DNA of 28,848 nt from CAZQSL01 sp964595945 (GCA_964595945.1 CAZQSL010000040.1:1-28848); one strand, 5' to 3'. Numbered from the stretch's first letter, positions 1-9,282 are shown. Notes: generated by a model not told the origin, from the sequence alone. Made by a program: numbers and translations.

Positions 1-3000
1 ATGGTCACTTCCGTGGTGTTGGTGTCATTGTCAGGCACTTCACAGTAATATGCTTCGGCCGCTCCGTGAGCGCAGAGTACATCAGGCTCAGGGCTGGTGG
101 CGGTCACTGTGGCGTCATCAATTGGATTGCCGAGTTCGTCCCAGACATCGACACGAAGTGTGTACTGCACGGCAGAAGCGGGAAGTACCAGAGTGTGAGC
201 CCTGTAGTCGTCAGTGCTGTCAGCAGCCGCCAAGCCCGTACCTGTCTCGGTTACGAATCCAGCCTTGGCTACTGTTACGTTACTGCTTTCGCCTGTCGGC
301 ACCGGACAGAAGTAATCATTGTCAATGCTGATGCAGGGAATACGGGAGCCATCATCATTGCCAGAGACGGCAGTCGCACCGGACACGGCGAGACCGAGTT
401 CGTCAAATGCCGTTGCTTTTACGTTGAACACCATTGTCCCCGTGGCATCGTAAGTAGCCTGGTCTGTGGCGGAGTCGGCGGTCGCTGCGGAGTCGTACGA
501 CAGGTCCTGGAAGCCCTCGGCCTTGAGCAATACAGGCGTAAGGCCAGTCGGCACCGGGCAGTAGTAATTGCTCGACGCATCGCTCGGGCATATCGTGCCG
601 CTATATGAAACTTCTGGAGAAGGAACCGCTCCGTTGGCTTCATGGCCGACATTGGTGACTTTGATATTGTACTGAGGGCCTTTTGCATTGTAGACGGTGC
701 CTGCAACGACCGCTGCCGCATTGGCTGCGCTGGTACCAAGTATGACTACTGTCTGTGATGCGATCGAGGGAGCAAATGCTGTCCCGAGGCCGGTATTGGT
801 GACGCCGCTGTTGACATAACCGTCTTTTGAGTATGAGATGGTGCTGGAATTGGTAGTCGCGAAGTATGCGTTGTTTGTCGAAGCATACGTCCTGGAGCCG
901 CCATCGAACTGAAGTGTAAGCCCGGCGCCATCGATGTTGATTGAGTTGCCGAGTTCGTCGCTCATGACGACCTTGAGCGGATATTTGAGACCATCAGTAG
1001 CGCCGGTGAATGCCGGGATGGCGACAGTGGCGCTCGCGGTCGTGACTTTTGCAGAGTCGATCGTGGTCACATATCCCGGGAAGGCGACTCTGATAAACCG
1101 CTCCTGCCCTGCCACGGACGAAGGAGCTATGTAGTATGTATTGCCATTGTATACCGGGCCAAGATAGGGAGCTTCGGTGCCGGTGCAGGCACTGTCGGTA
1201 CAGACTGTTATCGCTTCGCCGCCAGCATTTGTGAAAGTGAGCGCCTGGGCTGTTTCGGATTCGAGTTTGCCGGCTCCGGACTGCACCTTGATCTGATAGG
1301 TTAGGGGATTGGATGTGCCGATGGAATATGTGGGAAGCGCTGGAGTAGTAATCGTGTCAGAGACCGAGAATGTTGCGGAAGACGTGAGGAATCCCTGTTT
1401 GTCGAGTACTATCTTTGCCGCTTCCGTGGCTGCCGCTATGAAGTATATGCCATTGGCCGCGTCATACTGCGTGGCATATACAGTGGCTGCCGAGTCGTCC
1501 GATTTCAGCACGCTGTAGGCTTCGACACCGTCGAGGTCGATGGCAGTCCCTATTTCATCAAGGACATTATCTTCGTCAAATCTGATATTGGCCTTGAGGT
1601 AGTCGCCGACTCCGTCTGACACATAAGTGAATGCCGGGCTGACAACATTTCCAGCCACACCAGCATTTGCATGGTTGTGAGTGGTGATGGTAGACCCATC
1701 AATAGTAGAGACATAGCCATTTTTTCTCACTCTGACATAGACAGCGTTGCCGGTAGTAGTCGGAGCGAGGTACCATGCGCCGCCGAAATAGCGGGACGCA
1801 GTCGCAAATGATATGGCAGTTCCATCGCAGTTCGCATTGTTTGTGCAGACAGTGAGTGATTCGGTGCCGTCGAATGCGAGGTCCGTGCCGAGATCGGTTT
1901 CGAGCGTACCGCCGGCGCTGACCTTGATGGCGTGGTACATCGTTTCGCTTGAAGATGCCTGCGCGCCTGCTACTGCCGCGGCGCCGGGGTTTGTCGTGTC
2001 AAGGCCGACGAATCCGGGTTTCCTGATCTGAAGAGCTGTGGAATTATCGTTAAGGACCGAACAGTACCAGTCGTTCTGATTCGCAGAATGAGGATTCTGC
2101 TCGCAGGCGCCGCTTACGGGAGTAACGGTCACTGCCTGATTGATGGCTGAGCCCGTTTCGGCTTCGGTGAGAGTCACTTTGCGCGTGTAATACAGACCGG
2201 TTGTGGGGATGATATTTGCGCCCGCACCCACGCCATAGGTCATATCGAAGGTCCGCTGTGAGTCGGTGTATAGGTTGATCACTCCGGTCGTGAGCGAGCG
2301 ATTCAGATAGCCGTCCTTGGTGATTTCGACCAACGGTGCAAAGTTATGCTTGGACCGGCAGTACCAGTCATTGGTGCCCGCCGCGTGATTACAGTCATCA
2401 TCCACTATGCCGTTGCCATCGGAGTCGTAGAGGATCGTGTCGACGGCCGTGATCGGCGTGCCGATTTCCGAATACATTTTTACCTTGACCGGATGCTGGA
2501 GACCTGACTCGTTGCCTGTAAGACCAGTGAGCGCTATGGCATGCTGCTGCTGGTCGGACTCGCGAATAACCGTCGAACTGTCGGTGTACACCCTGTTGAG
2601 GTACCCCGATGCCGTAACGGTGAAATTCGGGTTGATGCTTGGGCCGCCATTGATCGAGCAATAATAGTCATACGGAGGAAGCGTACCGACTTTATCGATC
2701 CCTCTCAGGCACATGCCCGTATCTTCGTTGGTAGTAGCGACTGGCGTAATCTGTGGAACCGCGTCCGGATTTTCGCCAAGTTCATCCATTACGGTGACTT
2801 TTACGGTGAACTTGAGTCCTTTTCCGTTGGACTGCAGAAGATCGAGATGCCTTTGCGCCGAACCATCGGCTGTAGCCGCGAATTCGGCCGAGGTGGACGT
2901 CATATCCACATAACCCGCGCGATGCACGCTGATGGAGATGGGTTTGGTATCGTTGATCGCGCAGTACCAGTTGTTGGTCGTTGCCTTGTAGTGGCAGTAG

Positions 3001-6000
3001 GATTCGTCACTACTGGAGGCTGCGGGAATAAGTCCATACTGGGCATCATAGACTATAACATCGGTGTCATTGTCGAGATCGGGGCCATCGGTGCCGATCC
3101 AGCGGCCAAGTTCGTCTTCGAGAGTGACCTTTAGAGTGTAAAGGAGAGATGCCGACGAGGTGGTCTGCCCTGCCGTGCTTGTGGTGCCGGCGACTGCCAC
3201 AGTGTCCGTGATATAGCCGTTTTTGGCGTATGTAATGCCTGGATTGACCACGTCAGGCATTGGGCAGTAATAGGTGTTGCCCGGTGTCGTTGCGTTCTGC
3301 AGGCATGTTATCGAGCCTGGCGCATAGGTGACCGTTGCGCCTGAAAGGGCGAGGCTGAGTTCCGAGGTGAGTGTCGTTTTGAGCTTATAGAGGAAATTGG
3401 TTATGGCTGCCGGTGCGTACTGTGTTGCTTCGTTCGAATAAGTTACTGTCTGGTTGCCCAGATCAAGATTGACGAATCCTGCTTTGGAGACGGTAATATT
3501 GGTCGGCACGCCGTCCGGGATGACAAAATAATAAGTGTTGGAATCGATGGCAGAGCGGTCGTATGTTGTCCCCACCGGTGTGAAGTTAACACTGGATGTT
3601 GCCGCATAGCCTGCCTCATCGGAAAGGGTGATTTTTACAGGATACTTCATGGCTGTCGTGCCGGAAGCTACCTGTGTTACCTGAAGTGAGTCGAGTTCCG
3701 TATTGACGGTAAGAGCCGATGCGTTGGTATCGGCAAGCGTTTTAGTGAGCCTTGTGACACTCGAAATAGTCACTGCCGACGAGCCATCGTCAAGTACACG
3801 GCAATAGAAGTCTGCTGTGGCGCCATTCTGACTGCAGGCCGCAGCGCCTGCCGCGCTGACCACCGCGTTGGTTACAAGATTGTTGAGTTCATCATGTGCG
3901 GTAACTTTAAGCGTGTACTGAAGAGCGCTGCTGTTTGCGGTTGTAAAGTTGTATGTGGCGCCCGAGAGCTGAGTGCCGTCAGTGGTGTTGACTGTACCCG
4001 GAGCGGTGAGGCGTCTCGTGATGAGGCCGGGGGCGGCCGCCTGTATGTTCAGAGTCTGGCCATCCGGCACCGCGCAGTAATAATCGCCTGTCACGCCGTC
4101 AGGGTCGCAGGTGATGCCATAGGCCGTGCCAGCGGTTACTGTCGCATTGGAAACAGCCGTGCCGAGGATTTCAGTCGCCACCTGCACTTTTACGGGATAG
4201 TCCAGTTGGGCAGTAGCTGTCCTCTGCGGTCCGGCCGAGTCAGCGTTGGCGCCTGCTGCCTTGGTTTGGGTTTCATAGCCTTTGGTAGTACCTGTTGCGG
4301 AGACAACAGCGGTGGCGGGGTTGCCCGAGAGGATCGGACAATACCAATTCTGAGGAGTCCCCGCGCTTTGCACGCAGGCGACTTCGGGGGTGCTGCCCGA
4401 AGAAACAACCGATGTGACATCGGTCGTGATGTTTGCCGCGAGCTGTGTCTGGGTAGTGACGACATAAGTGTATTCGATGACATCCGCGCCAGTCGCGAGT
4501 CGTGAACACTGGCCGGAAGCGCTGGCCTGTCCGGCATTGCACGCGCCATCGGCAACAAGAGTTTTATTGAGGAATCCGCCTTTTGAAATCGTCGCGGCAT
4601 TTGTCTGGCCGGAAGGGACAGGGCAATAATATATGCCTGTCACGCCATTTTCGGCGCAGTTGATACCAGTGCCGGCAGTAACCGTGGCTCCATTGACTTT
4701 TGCGTTGTTTGCCTGTTCTTCTACGGTGACCTTTACAGAGTACAGGAGGGGCTTGTTGAGTGAAGCAGCTGCAAGATTGAGAGTAACCGGAGCGTTGTCG
4801 TTTGCGTAATCGACCGCTGCGGCAGTTGTTGAGGATGTTGTGATAAAGCCTGATTTCGAAATCGTAACGTCGCCATCTTCGCCATCCGGGATCGGGCAAT
4901 ACCAGTACTGCGCGGCATTGTATGTTACCGGTTCGCAGGTGGTAAGCGCACCGGCAGACTGAATGACGGTGACCGAGCTTGTGGCTTCGCCGAGTTCCGT
5001 TTCGATGCCCGTGACGAGGACCGGATACTGGAGGCCTTTCACCGTGGCAGTGGTGCCGGCGGCGATTGCTGACGCGCCGCGTGCAGTATCTCCGGTGACA
5101 TTGACTATGGTCTGGCTTGTCGAATCCCATGATATGAGGTCAAGCGCCGCGTCGATCGAATCGTCGTGATCGAGGAAACCGGCTTTCGTGATCTCAACGG
5201 CGGCATTGGCGCCTGTGCCTCTCCAGAAGTAGGCATTGCCGCTGGTGTAGTCCTGCGCCGCGCCGCCCGCCGTGATCGTGACGCCAGTCGTAGCGGCGCC
5301 GAACATGTCGGATACGTTGACCCTGAGGGGAAATTTCATGCCCGTGCATGTTGCGGCTGTGCCACCGGTGTGAGTCCCGCTGCCAGTGCAGGCGATCGTG
5401 TCGTCAGTGAGCGTATCGTCGGTGCCAAATGTAAGGACAGTTTGATCGGTTCTTGAGATCGCGATCAGATCGAGTTTTGTGTTGTTGCCGGAATTGACCG
5501 TCACATAGTCCGGCGAGGCGACGGATAGCGCGGCGGGTGATGTATTGACGGCTGGAAGATAATAGGCGTTGACGACACGTTCCTGGGCATATCCTCCATA
5601 GGTGACCGTGGCGTTGGTTACATCCTGCCCGGCTTCGTCATAGACGACGAGTTTGAGCGTGTATTTTACGCCGGTAATTTCATCCACCACCTGCTGTGCG
5701 AGCGGATCGGCGACAATTGCGCCCGATGTTGCCGCGACATAGCCGACGGCTGTGAGCACGAGATTTCCGCTGCCTTCCGCCGGTACGTAGAGCGAAGTGC
5801 CGGAAGGCCGGATTTCCGTCGAATCGACTGTCATGCCGCCAGCGCCCGCGACCGTGCCGCCGAATGAAGCGCCGAGTGCGCCGAAGTCGATGTCAGCGCC
5901 AAGTTCGTTTTCAGCCGAAATGATGTAATTGAAGTCAAGGCGCGGCCCCTGCTGGTCGGTATCGAAACGGATTTCTTCGGATACGGGAGTGGGCGATGCG

Positions 6001-6480
6001 GGATCGAACGAATATGACGCATCCGTATCGGTTGTCACATAACCATTTTTGTGTATCTGGATTTTATCGCTGAATGTATTGTCCGGCGCCCAGTAGATGG
6101 TTCCGCCGGATGACTTGGTTTCGACACCCGTCGAGCCCGACACCTTAGCCTTGATCGACGTGTTGATGTCGGTCAGCGCGAGCGAGTTGCCGAGTTCGTC
6201 AGTTGCCGTGACGCGGAATGGATACACCATGAACGCGTTGACGACGGTCTGCGCGCCACGGTTGATCGTAATGCTTTGGGAAAAGTTGAAAAAGCCAGGC
6301 CTGCTGATGGTTACACTTTCGACAGCGGCTGCGGCAGGTTCGACGACATAAGGTATGTATACAACACCTGTATTTTCATCATCCCCGTCAGTCCCGTCAG
6401 TGTATGTCACGCCATCGATGAGCACTGAGCCGTTATTGAGAGTTCCGAGAGTATCCAGGGGGATTTCGCGTTTCAGGATG
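1..6480 (-). repeat. Array of about 23 diverged domain repeats within the giant protein
   Basis: The 'DELG'-type anchor of each unit recurs at about 6195, 5905, 5630, 5310, 4995, 4715, 4445, 4170, 3890, 3615, 3360, 3110, 2780, 2465, 2150, 1890, 1555, 1265, 950, 645, 395 and 135, preceded by a degenerate first unit near 6450. The period is about 250-335 bases. Copies are related in protein sequence but well diverged in DNA. Cysteines occur in even numbers per unit: mostly 2, sometimes 0, and 4 in the unit near 4715. Two units (near 1890 and 1265) carry a closely spaced pair (VCTNNANC and VCTDSAC) instead of the usual pair, and have YLAP or YIAP where others have YYCP. Confidence 0.82.
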
Positions 6481-6944
6481 ACCTTGACGGTGAAATCATT
6501 GGCCGACTGCATCACGACAACGCCGGAAGAATTGTAGTTGGCTTTCGCCGTCGGCAGGTTGACATAGGAATAATCCGCATAGCCCGGCATCTTGACCGTT
6601 ATGCCGAACTCGCAGCCATCGGTGACATAAGACGTAATGCCGGACGAAGCCGCGAACTCGACATCGCCGTCAGCTCCGGAGCCATCGTCGTCAGTAGTGC
6701 CGTCCGTTTTGGTGATTGTCATCACCAGCCCGTCGGTAAGAGTCGTGCAGACTCCAACAAGATTGAGCCCGGGAAGGACAAGATCGACCTGCGCCCCATT
6801 GAGCGTATGTCCGAACGCATCCTGCACGTCGACTATGACGCTTCCGGGTGTAAACCCAAGAGAATGCGCAGCCTGTACAGCGCCGCCAGAGAGCGTCACC
6901 ACCGCAAACGCAAAAAGGATTACCGCCAAGTGCCTGAGTTTCAT
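1..6944 (-). CDS. Giant exported multi-domain repeat protein with paired-cysteine beta-sandwich-like domains (partial, C-terminus beyond the window)
   Basis: I translated the minus strand from the ATG at 6942-6944 and found no stop for 2314 codons to the left edge, so the gene is incomplete at its 3' end. A short basic N-terminus (MKLRH), a hydrophobic stretch and VQA-AH form a Sec signal peptide of about 25 residues. The rest is about 23 diverged domains of 80-115 residues. A typical unit has a strand such as YPVKVTV, then DELGN, then ATVTA, then C-x(7-16)-[YW]YCP[VI]PDG, then a strand ending in SK-GF or KNGY. This resembles carboxypeptidase-regulatory/CnaB-like beta-sandwiches, where the same 'dG-Y-lPdG...k-Gy' ending occurs; the family match is inference. 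No catalytic domain, LPXTG motif or coiled coil is visible in the part present. The start overlaps the upstream stop (TAATG), with AAAGGGG as ribosome site. Likely a cell-surface or secreted structural, adhesive or binding protein; the ligand is unknown. Confidence 0.88.
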   Translation of the reverse strand, partial: MKLRHLAVILFAFAVVTLSGGAVQAAHSLGFTPGSVIVDVQDAFGHTLNGAQVDLVLPGLNLVGVCTTLTDGLVMTITKTDGTTDDDGSGADGDVEFAASSGITSYVTDGCEFGITVKMPGYADYSYVNLPTAKANYNSSGVVVMQSANDFTVKVILKREIPLDTLGTLNNGSVLIDGVTYTDGTDGDDENTGVVYIPYVVEPAAAAVESVTISRPGFFNFSQSITINRGAQTVVNAFMVYPFRVTATDELGNSLALTDINTSIKAKVSGSTGVETKSSGGTIYWAPDNTFSDKIQIHKNGYVTTDTDASYSFDPASPTPVSEEIRFDTDQQGPRLDFNYIISAENELGADIDFGALGASFGGTVAGAGGMTVDSTEIRPSGTSLYVPAEGSGNLVLTAVGYVAATSGAIVADPLAQQVVDEITGVKYTLKLVVYDEAGQDVTNATVTYGGYAQERVVNAYYLPAVNTSPAALSVASPDYVTVNSGNNTKLDLIAISRTDQTVLTFGTDDTLTDDTIACTGSGTHTGGTAATCTGMKFPLRVNVSDMFGAATTGVTITAGGAAQDYTSGNAYFWRGTGANAAVEITKAGFLDHDDSIDAALDLISWDSTSQTIVNVTGDTARGASAIAAGTTATVKGLQYPVLVTGIETELGEATSSVTVIQSAGALTTCEPVTYNAAQYWYCPIPDGEDGDVTISKSGFITTSSTTAAAVDYANDNAPVTLNLAAASLNKPLLYSVKVTVEEQANNAKVNGATVTAGTGINCAENGVTGIYYCPVPSGQTNAATISKGGFLNKTLVADGACNAGQASASGQCSRLATGADVIEYTYVVTTQTQLAANITTDVTSVVSSGSTPEVACVQSAGTPQNWYCPILSGNPATAVVSATGTTKGYETQTKAAGANADSAGPQRTATAQLDYPVKVQVATEILGTAVSNATVTAGTAYGITCDPDGVTGDYYCAVPDGQTLNIQAAAPGLITRRLTAPGTVNTTDGTQLSGATYNFTTANSSALQYTLKVTAHDELNNLVTNAVVSAAGAAACSQNGATADFYCRVLDDGSSAVTISSVTRLTKTLADTNASALTVNTELDSLQVTQVASGTTAMKYPVKITLSDEAGYAATSSVNFTPVGTTYDRSAIDSNTYYFVIPDGVPTNITVSKAGFVNLDLGNQTVTYSNEATQYAPAAITNFLYKLKTTLTSELSLALSGATVTYAPGSITCLQNATTPGNTYYCPMPDVVNPGITYAKNGYITDTVAVAGTTSTAGQTTSSASLLYTLKVTLEDELGRWIGTDGPDLDNDTDVIVYDAQYGLIPAASSSDESYCHYKATTNNWYCAINDTKPISISVHRAGYVDMTSTSAEFAATADGSAQRHLDLLQSNGKGLKFTVKVTVMDELGENPDAVPQITPVATTNEDTGMCLRGIDKVGTLPPYDYYCSINGGPSINPNFTVTASGYLNRVYTDSSTVIRESDQQQHAIALTGLTGNESGLQHPVKVKMYSEIGTPITAVDTILYDSDGNGIVDDDCNHAAGTNDWYCRSKHNFAPLVEITKDGYLNRSLTTGVINLYTDSQRTFDMTYGVGAGANIIPTTGLYYTRKVTLTEAETGSAINQAVTVTPVSGACEQNPHSANQNDWYCSVLNDNSTALQIRKPGFVGLDTTNPGAAAVAGAQASSSETMYHAIKVSAGGTLETDLGTDLAFDGTESLTVCTNNANCDGTAISFATASRYFGGAWYLAPTTTGNAVYVRVRKNGYVSTIDGSTITTHNHANAGVAGNVVSPAFTYVSDGVGDYLKANIRFDEDNVLDEIGTAIDLDGVEAYSVLKSDDSAATVYATQYDAANGIYFIAAATEAAKIVLDKQGFLTSSATFSVSDTITTPALPTYSIGTSNPLTYQIKVQSGAGKLESETAQALTFTNAGGEAITVCTDSACTGTEAPYLGPVYNGNTYYIAPSSVAGQERFIRVAFPGYVTTIDSAKVTTASATVAIPAFTGATDGLKYPLKVVMSDELGNSINIDGAGLTLQFDGGSRTYASTNNAYFATTNSSTISYSKDGYVNSGVTNTGLGTAFAPSIASQTVVILGTSAANAAAVVAGTVYNAKGPQYNIKVTNVGHEANGAVPSPEVSYSGTICPSDASSNYYCPVPTGLTPVLLKAEGFQDLSYDSAATADSATDQATYDATGTMVFNVKATAFDELGLAVSGATAVSGNDDGSRIPCISIDNDYFCPVPTGESSNVTVAKAGFVTETGTGLAAADSTDDYRAHTLVLPASAVQYTLRVDVWDELGNPIDDATVTATSPEPDVLCAHGAAEAYYCEVPDNDTNTTEVT

Positions 6945-7657
6945 TACTTGTCGCCCCTTTCAAATACCACTGAAATGCTTTGTTGGGATTTTAAAAATAT
7001 CTGTACATTCCTTGTCTGGCTTTTATACCCTTCAAGGAATATTTTGATTGCAATGTCCCTGGGCAGCGATTCTTTCAGGATATCGCCCGCCACATTTATT
7101 TCGCCGTCCGGACTGCCGTCCGCATCGAGCCCTCCGCCATCAGCGATCTCATGGCCACCAAAAACGAGTCTGGCTCCGGGCAGACGCCCGCCATCTTTCG
7201 ATTTCACTTCCACCCTCAGCAGCGACGGGAGCGTCACTGTCGCGTCCTTTTCGCCACCATAGGTGAACGTTTGGGAATATTCCGCGTATCCCGCGGCCGA
7301 ACATACTATCCGGTATGGCTGATTCTTCGCGATATGCTCTTTGACGATGGCTGCCGGGAAGGATACTTTGCCGTCAAGCGTTTCGGATGTTTTTTTGCCT
7401 TTGGCGCCTTCGACAGCCACCCCGTCCGTTATGGAAAGGACAGCGTCGAAATCCTTGTCGAGTTTGCCGTCTTTCGAGGGGAGAGTAAGCTGGACAGCGA
7501 TGCCCTTGACTCCCCTGCCAGCCTGATCGACTGCCTTTACTACAAAATCTTCAGCCGCTGCGCCTGAAACGCAAAACATGGCGGCCTGCGCCGCTGCCAA
7601 TATGCAAATCGCCCAACTTTTCCTGACGATCAGTCTTATTTTGTGAGTTTTCTTCAT
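6944..7657 (-). CDS. Small exported protein with two carboxypeptidase-regulatory-like domains, partner of the giant repeat protein
   Basis: This 237-residue protein starts with a strongly basic n-region (MKKTHKIRLIVRK), then a hydrophobic stretch ending AAA-ED, consistent with a Sec signal peptide cut near residue 35. The mature part has two beta-rich segments, each ending in a 'Gy' motif (AAGYAEY near residue 130, EGYKSQ near residue 210). That is the pattern of carboxypeptidase-regulatory/CnaB-like domains (VKAVDQAGRGVKGIAVQL, then VEVKSKDGGRLPGARLVF). It therefore seems to share the domain type of the giant protein that follows it. Its TAA shares one base with the next ATG, suggesting coupled translation. 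A start three codons upstream (7664-7666) is also possible; neither start has a clear ribosome site. Function unknown; accessory, anchor or cap subunit is inference. Confidence 0.8.
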   Translation of the reverse strand: MKKTHKIRLIVRKSWAICILAAAQAAMFCVSGAAAEDFVVKAVDQAGRGVKGIAVQLTLPSKDGKLDKDFDAVLSITDGVAVEGAKGKKTSETLDGKVSFPAAIVKEHIAKNQPYRIVCSAAGYAEYSQTFTYGGEKDATVTLPSLLRVEVKSKDGGRLPGARLVFGGHEIADGGGLDADGSPDGEINVAGDILKESLPRDIAIKIFLEGYKSQTRNVQIFLKSQQSISVVFERGDK

Positions 7658-7729
7658 TAATAGCATGCCAGATGGTTTATTTGTGTATCAATGCAATACC
7701 CGCCTTGCGACAGGCTAATCTCCCGGTTG

Positions 7730-7759
7730 ATTATATCTCCTGTAACGCTAATAAGTCAA
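7730..7759 (-). promoter_or_regulatory. Sigma70-type promoter of the repeat-protein operon
   Basis: On the minus strand TTGACT (7754-7759) and TATAAT (7730-7735) are separated by 18 bases, close to the housekeeping consensus. Transcription would begin near 7723, giving a leader of about 65 bases before the small exported gene. Confidence 0.75.
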
Positions 7760-7760
7760 T

Positions 7761-7776
7761 TGTGACGCCAGTCACT
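7761..7776. promoter_or_regulatory. CRP/FNR-family-like palindromic operator
   Basis: TGTGACGCCAGTCACT has the layout TGTGA-N6-TCACw and matches 9 of the 10 conserved positions of the CRP consensus. It abuts the -35 box of the repeat-operon promoter, with its centre about 45 bases upstream of the predicted start, near the class II activator position. Which regulator binds it is inference. Confidence 0.5.
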
Positions 7777-7827
7777 TATAAGAAATTTTCATATATTATT
7801 AGAAAATCCCCCGTTATTTTACCGGTA

Positions 7828-7843
7828 TTTGCCAATTGGCAAA
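7828..7843. other. 16-bp perfect palindrome downstream of gatB
   Basis: The sequence TTTGCCAATTGGCAAA lies 12 bases beyond the gatB stop. It could fold into a 6-bp stem in the gatB transcript, but no T-run follows, so it is not a standard intrinsic terminator. It could be a weak 3' hairpin or a protein-binding site. Confidence 0.4.
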
Positions 7844-7854
7844 CCAGGAGGGGG

Positions 7855-9282
7855 TCATTCCGCAAGTTTTTTCTCGATAATCGACCGTACCATTTTCGGG
7901 TTGGCCTTGCCGCCGGACGATTTCATCACCTGACCCGTGAGGAACCCTATTGCCTGCACCTTGCCCGCCCTGTAGTCACTGACCGGCCCGGGGTTAGCCG
8001 ACAGCACCTCGACGACGAGCGATTCGAGTGCTGACGTGTCGCTAACCTGCGCGAGATTCTTTTCCCTAATTATAGTATCCGGACATTTTCCGGTTTCGAA
8101 CATCTCTTTGAAAACTTCTTTTGCGGCAAGATTGCTGATCACATCATTTGATATTGCCTTGAGCAGGTCCGCCAACGATTCCGCCGTCACTTTGCAGTCG
8201 CCGATCGGCATATTCCGATCATTCAGCAGCCCCATCATCTCCACCATGATCCAGTTCGACACTTTTTTGGCATCCCCGAACAACTTCACGACTTCTTCAT
8301 AGTAATCGGCAAGCGGTTTGGCAGAGGTCAGCACACCGGCATCATATTCCGGCAGCCCATATTCGGCGATAAAGCGGTCAAGCCTCTGCATCGGCAGCTC
8401 GGGGATTTCACCCGCGATACGATGCCGACATTCGTCGTCGATAGACACCGGCACGAGATCCGGATCGGGAAAATAGCGATAGTCATGTGCTTTTTCCTTG
8501 GACCGCATCGAAATCGTGGTCTGTGAAGCGTCATCCCACCGGCGGGTTTCCTGCACGATACGCCCGCCATCATCGAGCACTTTGATCTGACGGTCAATCT
8601 CGTACTCGACGCCACGGTATACGGCCTTGAATGAATTGATGTTCTTGAGTTCCGTTTTCGTGCCGAATTGCTCCTGCCCGGCCGGCCGCACCGAAATGTT
8701 GGGTTCGCAGCGCATCTGCCCCTTTTCCATGCTGCCCTCGGAGGCTCCGATGTACTGTAAAATGCTATGCAACTGCGTAAGATAGGCAGTCGCTTCCTCA
8801 GCGTTTGAAATATCGGCTTCCGTGACGATCTCCATCAGCGGGATGCTCGTGCGATTGTAATCGACACAGCTCGTACCGGTCTGGTCATGCACGAGACGGC
8901 CAGCGTCTTCTTCGAGATGGACACGGTTGATGCGGATTTTCTTGCGGCGTTCGCCCATGCGTATCTCGATCCAGCCGTTCATGCCCAGGGGCAGTTCATA
9001 CTGTGAAATCTGATATGCCTTGGGGAGGTCGGGATAGTAGTAATTCTTGCGCGCGAAACGGCTGATATCCGGTATTTCGCAATTGAGCGCGAGCGCCGTG
9101 CGGATCACATAGTCAATAGCCTGCCTGTTGAGCACTGGCAGCGACCCCGGAAATCCGAGACAGACTGGACATGTATTATGATTGGGCGCCGCGTCGAAGT
9201 CGGTGCTGCATGAGCAAAACAGCTTCGATCTGGTCTTGAGATGGGTATGCACTTCGATTCCGATTACCGCTTCATATTGCAT
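7855..9282 (-). CDS. gatB: Aspartyl/glutamyl-tRNA amidotransferase subunit B
   Basis: GatB is the kinase and tRNA-binding subunit of the GatCAB complex, which phosphorylates mischarged Glu-tRNA(Gln) or Asp-tRNA(Asn) and transamidates it using ammonia from GatA. The protein is 475 residues, the normal length. It begins MQYEAVIGIEVHTHL and carries the zinc-type cysteines C23, C25, C38 and C41 (FCSCS...CPVC). The C-terminal YqeY-like tail (NPGPVSDYRAGK...LTGQVMK) is complete. I chose the ATG at 9280-9282 because AAAGGAG sits six bases before it; a GTG at 9298-9300 would make the ribosome site itself coding. It lies 48 bases after gatA and is cotranscribed with it. Confidence 0.97.
   Translation of the reverse strand: MQYEAVIGIEVHTHLKTRSKLFCSCSTDFDAAPNHNTCPVCLGFPGSLPVLNRQAIDYVIRTALALNCEIPDISRFARKNYYYPDLPKAYQISQYELPLGMNGWIEIRMGERRKKIRINRVHLEEDAGRLVHDQTGTSCVDYNRTSIPLMEIVTEADISNAEEATAYLTQLHSILQYIGASEGSMEKGQMRCEPNISVRPAGQEQFGTKTELKNINSFKAVYRGVEYEIDRQIKVLDDGGRIVQETRRWDDASQTTISMRSKEKAHDYRYFPDPDLVPVSIDDECRHRIAGEIPELPMQRLDRFIAEYGLPEYDAGVLTSAKPLADYYEEVVKLFGDAKKVSNWIMVEMMGLLNDRNMPIGDCKVTAESLADLLKAISNDVISNLAAKEVFKEMFETGKCPDTIIREKNLAQVSDTSALESLVVEVLSANPGPVSDYRAGKVQAIGFLTGQVMKSSGGKANPKMVRSIIEKKLAE

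Noticed and set aside
1..6500. CRISPR-like or satellite DNA interpretation of the regular spacing
   Set aside because: The periodicity is in protein motifs at about 250-335 bases with diverged DNA. There are no short identical direct repeats with unique spacers.
50..6540. Many plus-strand and off-frame minus-strand open frames of 60-200 codons
   Set aside because: They are shadows of the giant minus-strand gene. They have no shared repeat pattern, no ribosome sites and biased composition, whereas the minus-strand frame shows consistent domain repeats throughout.
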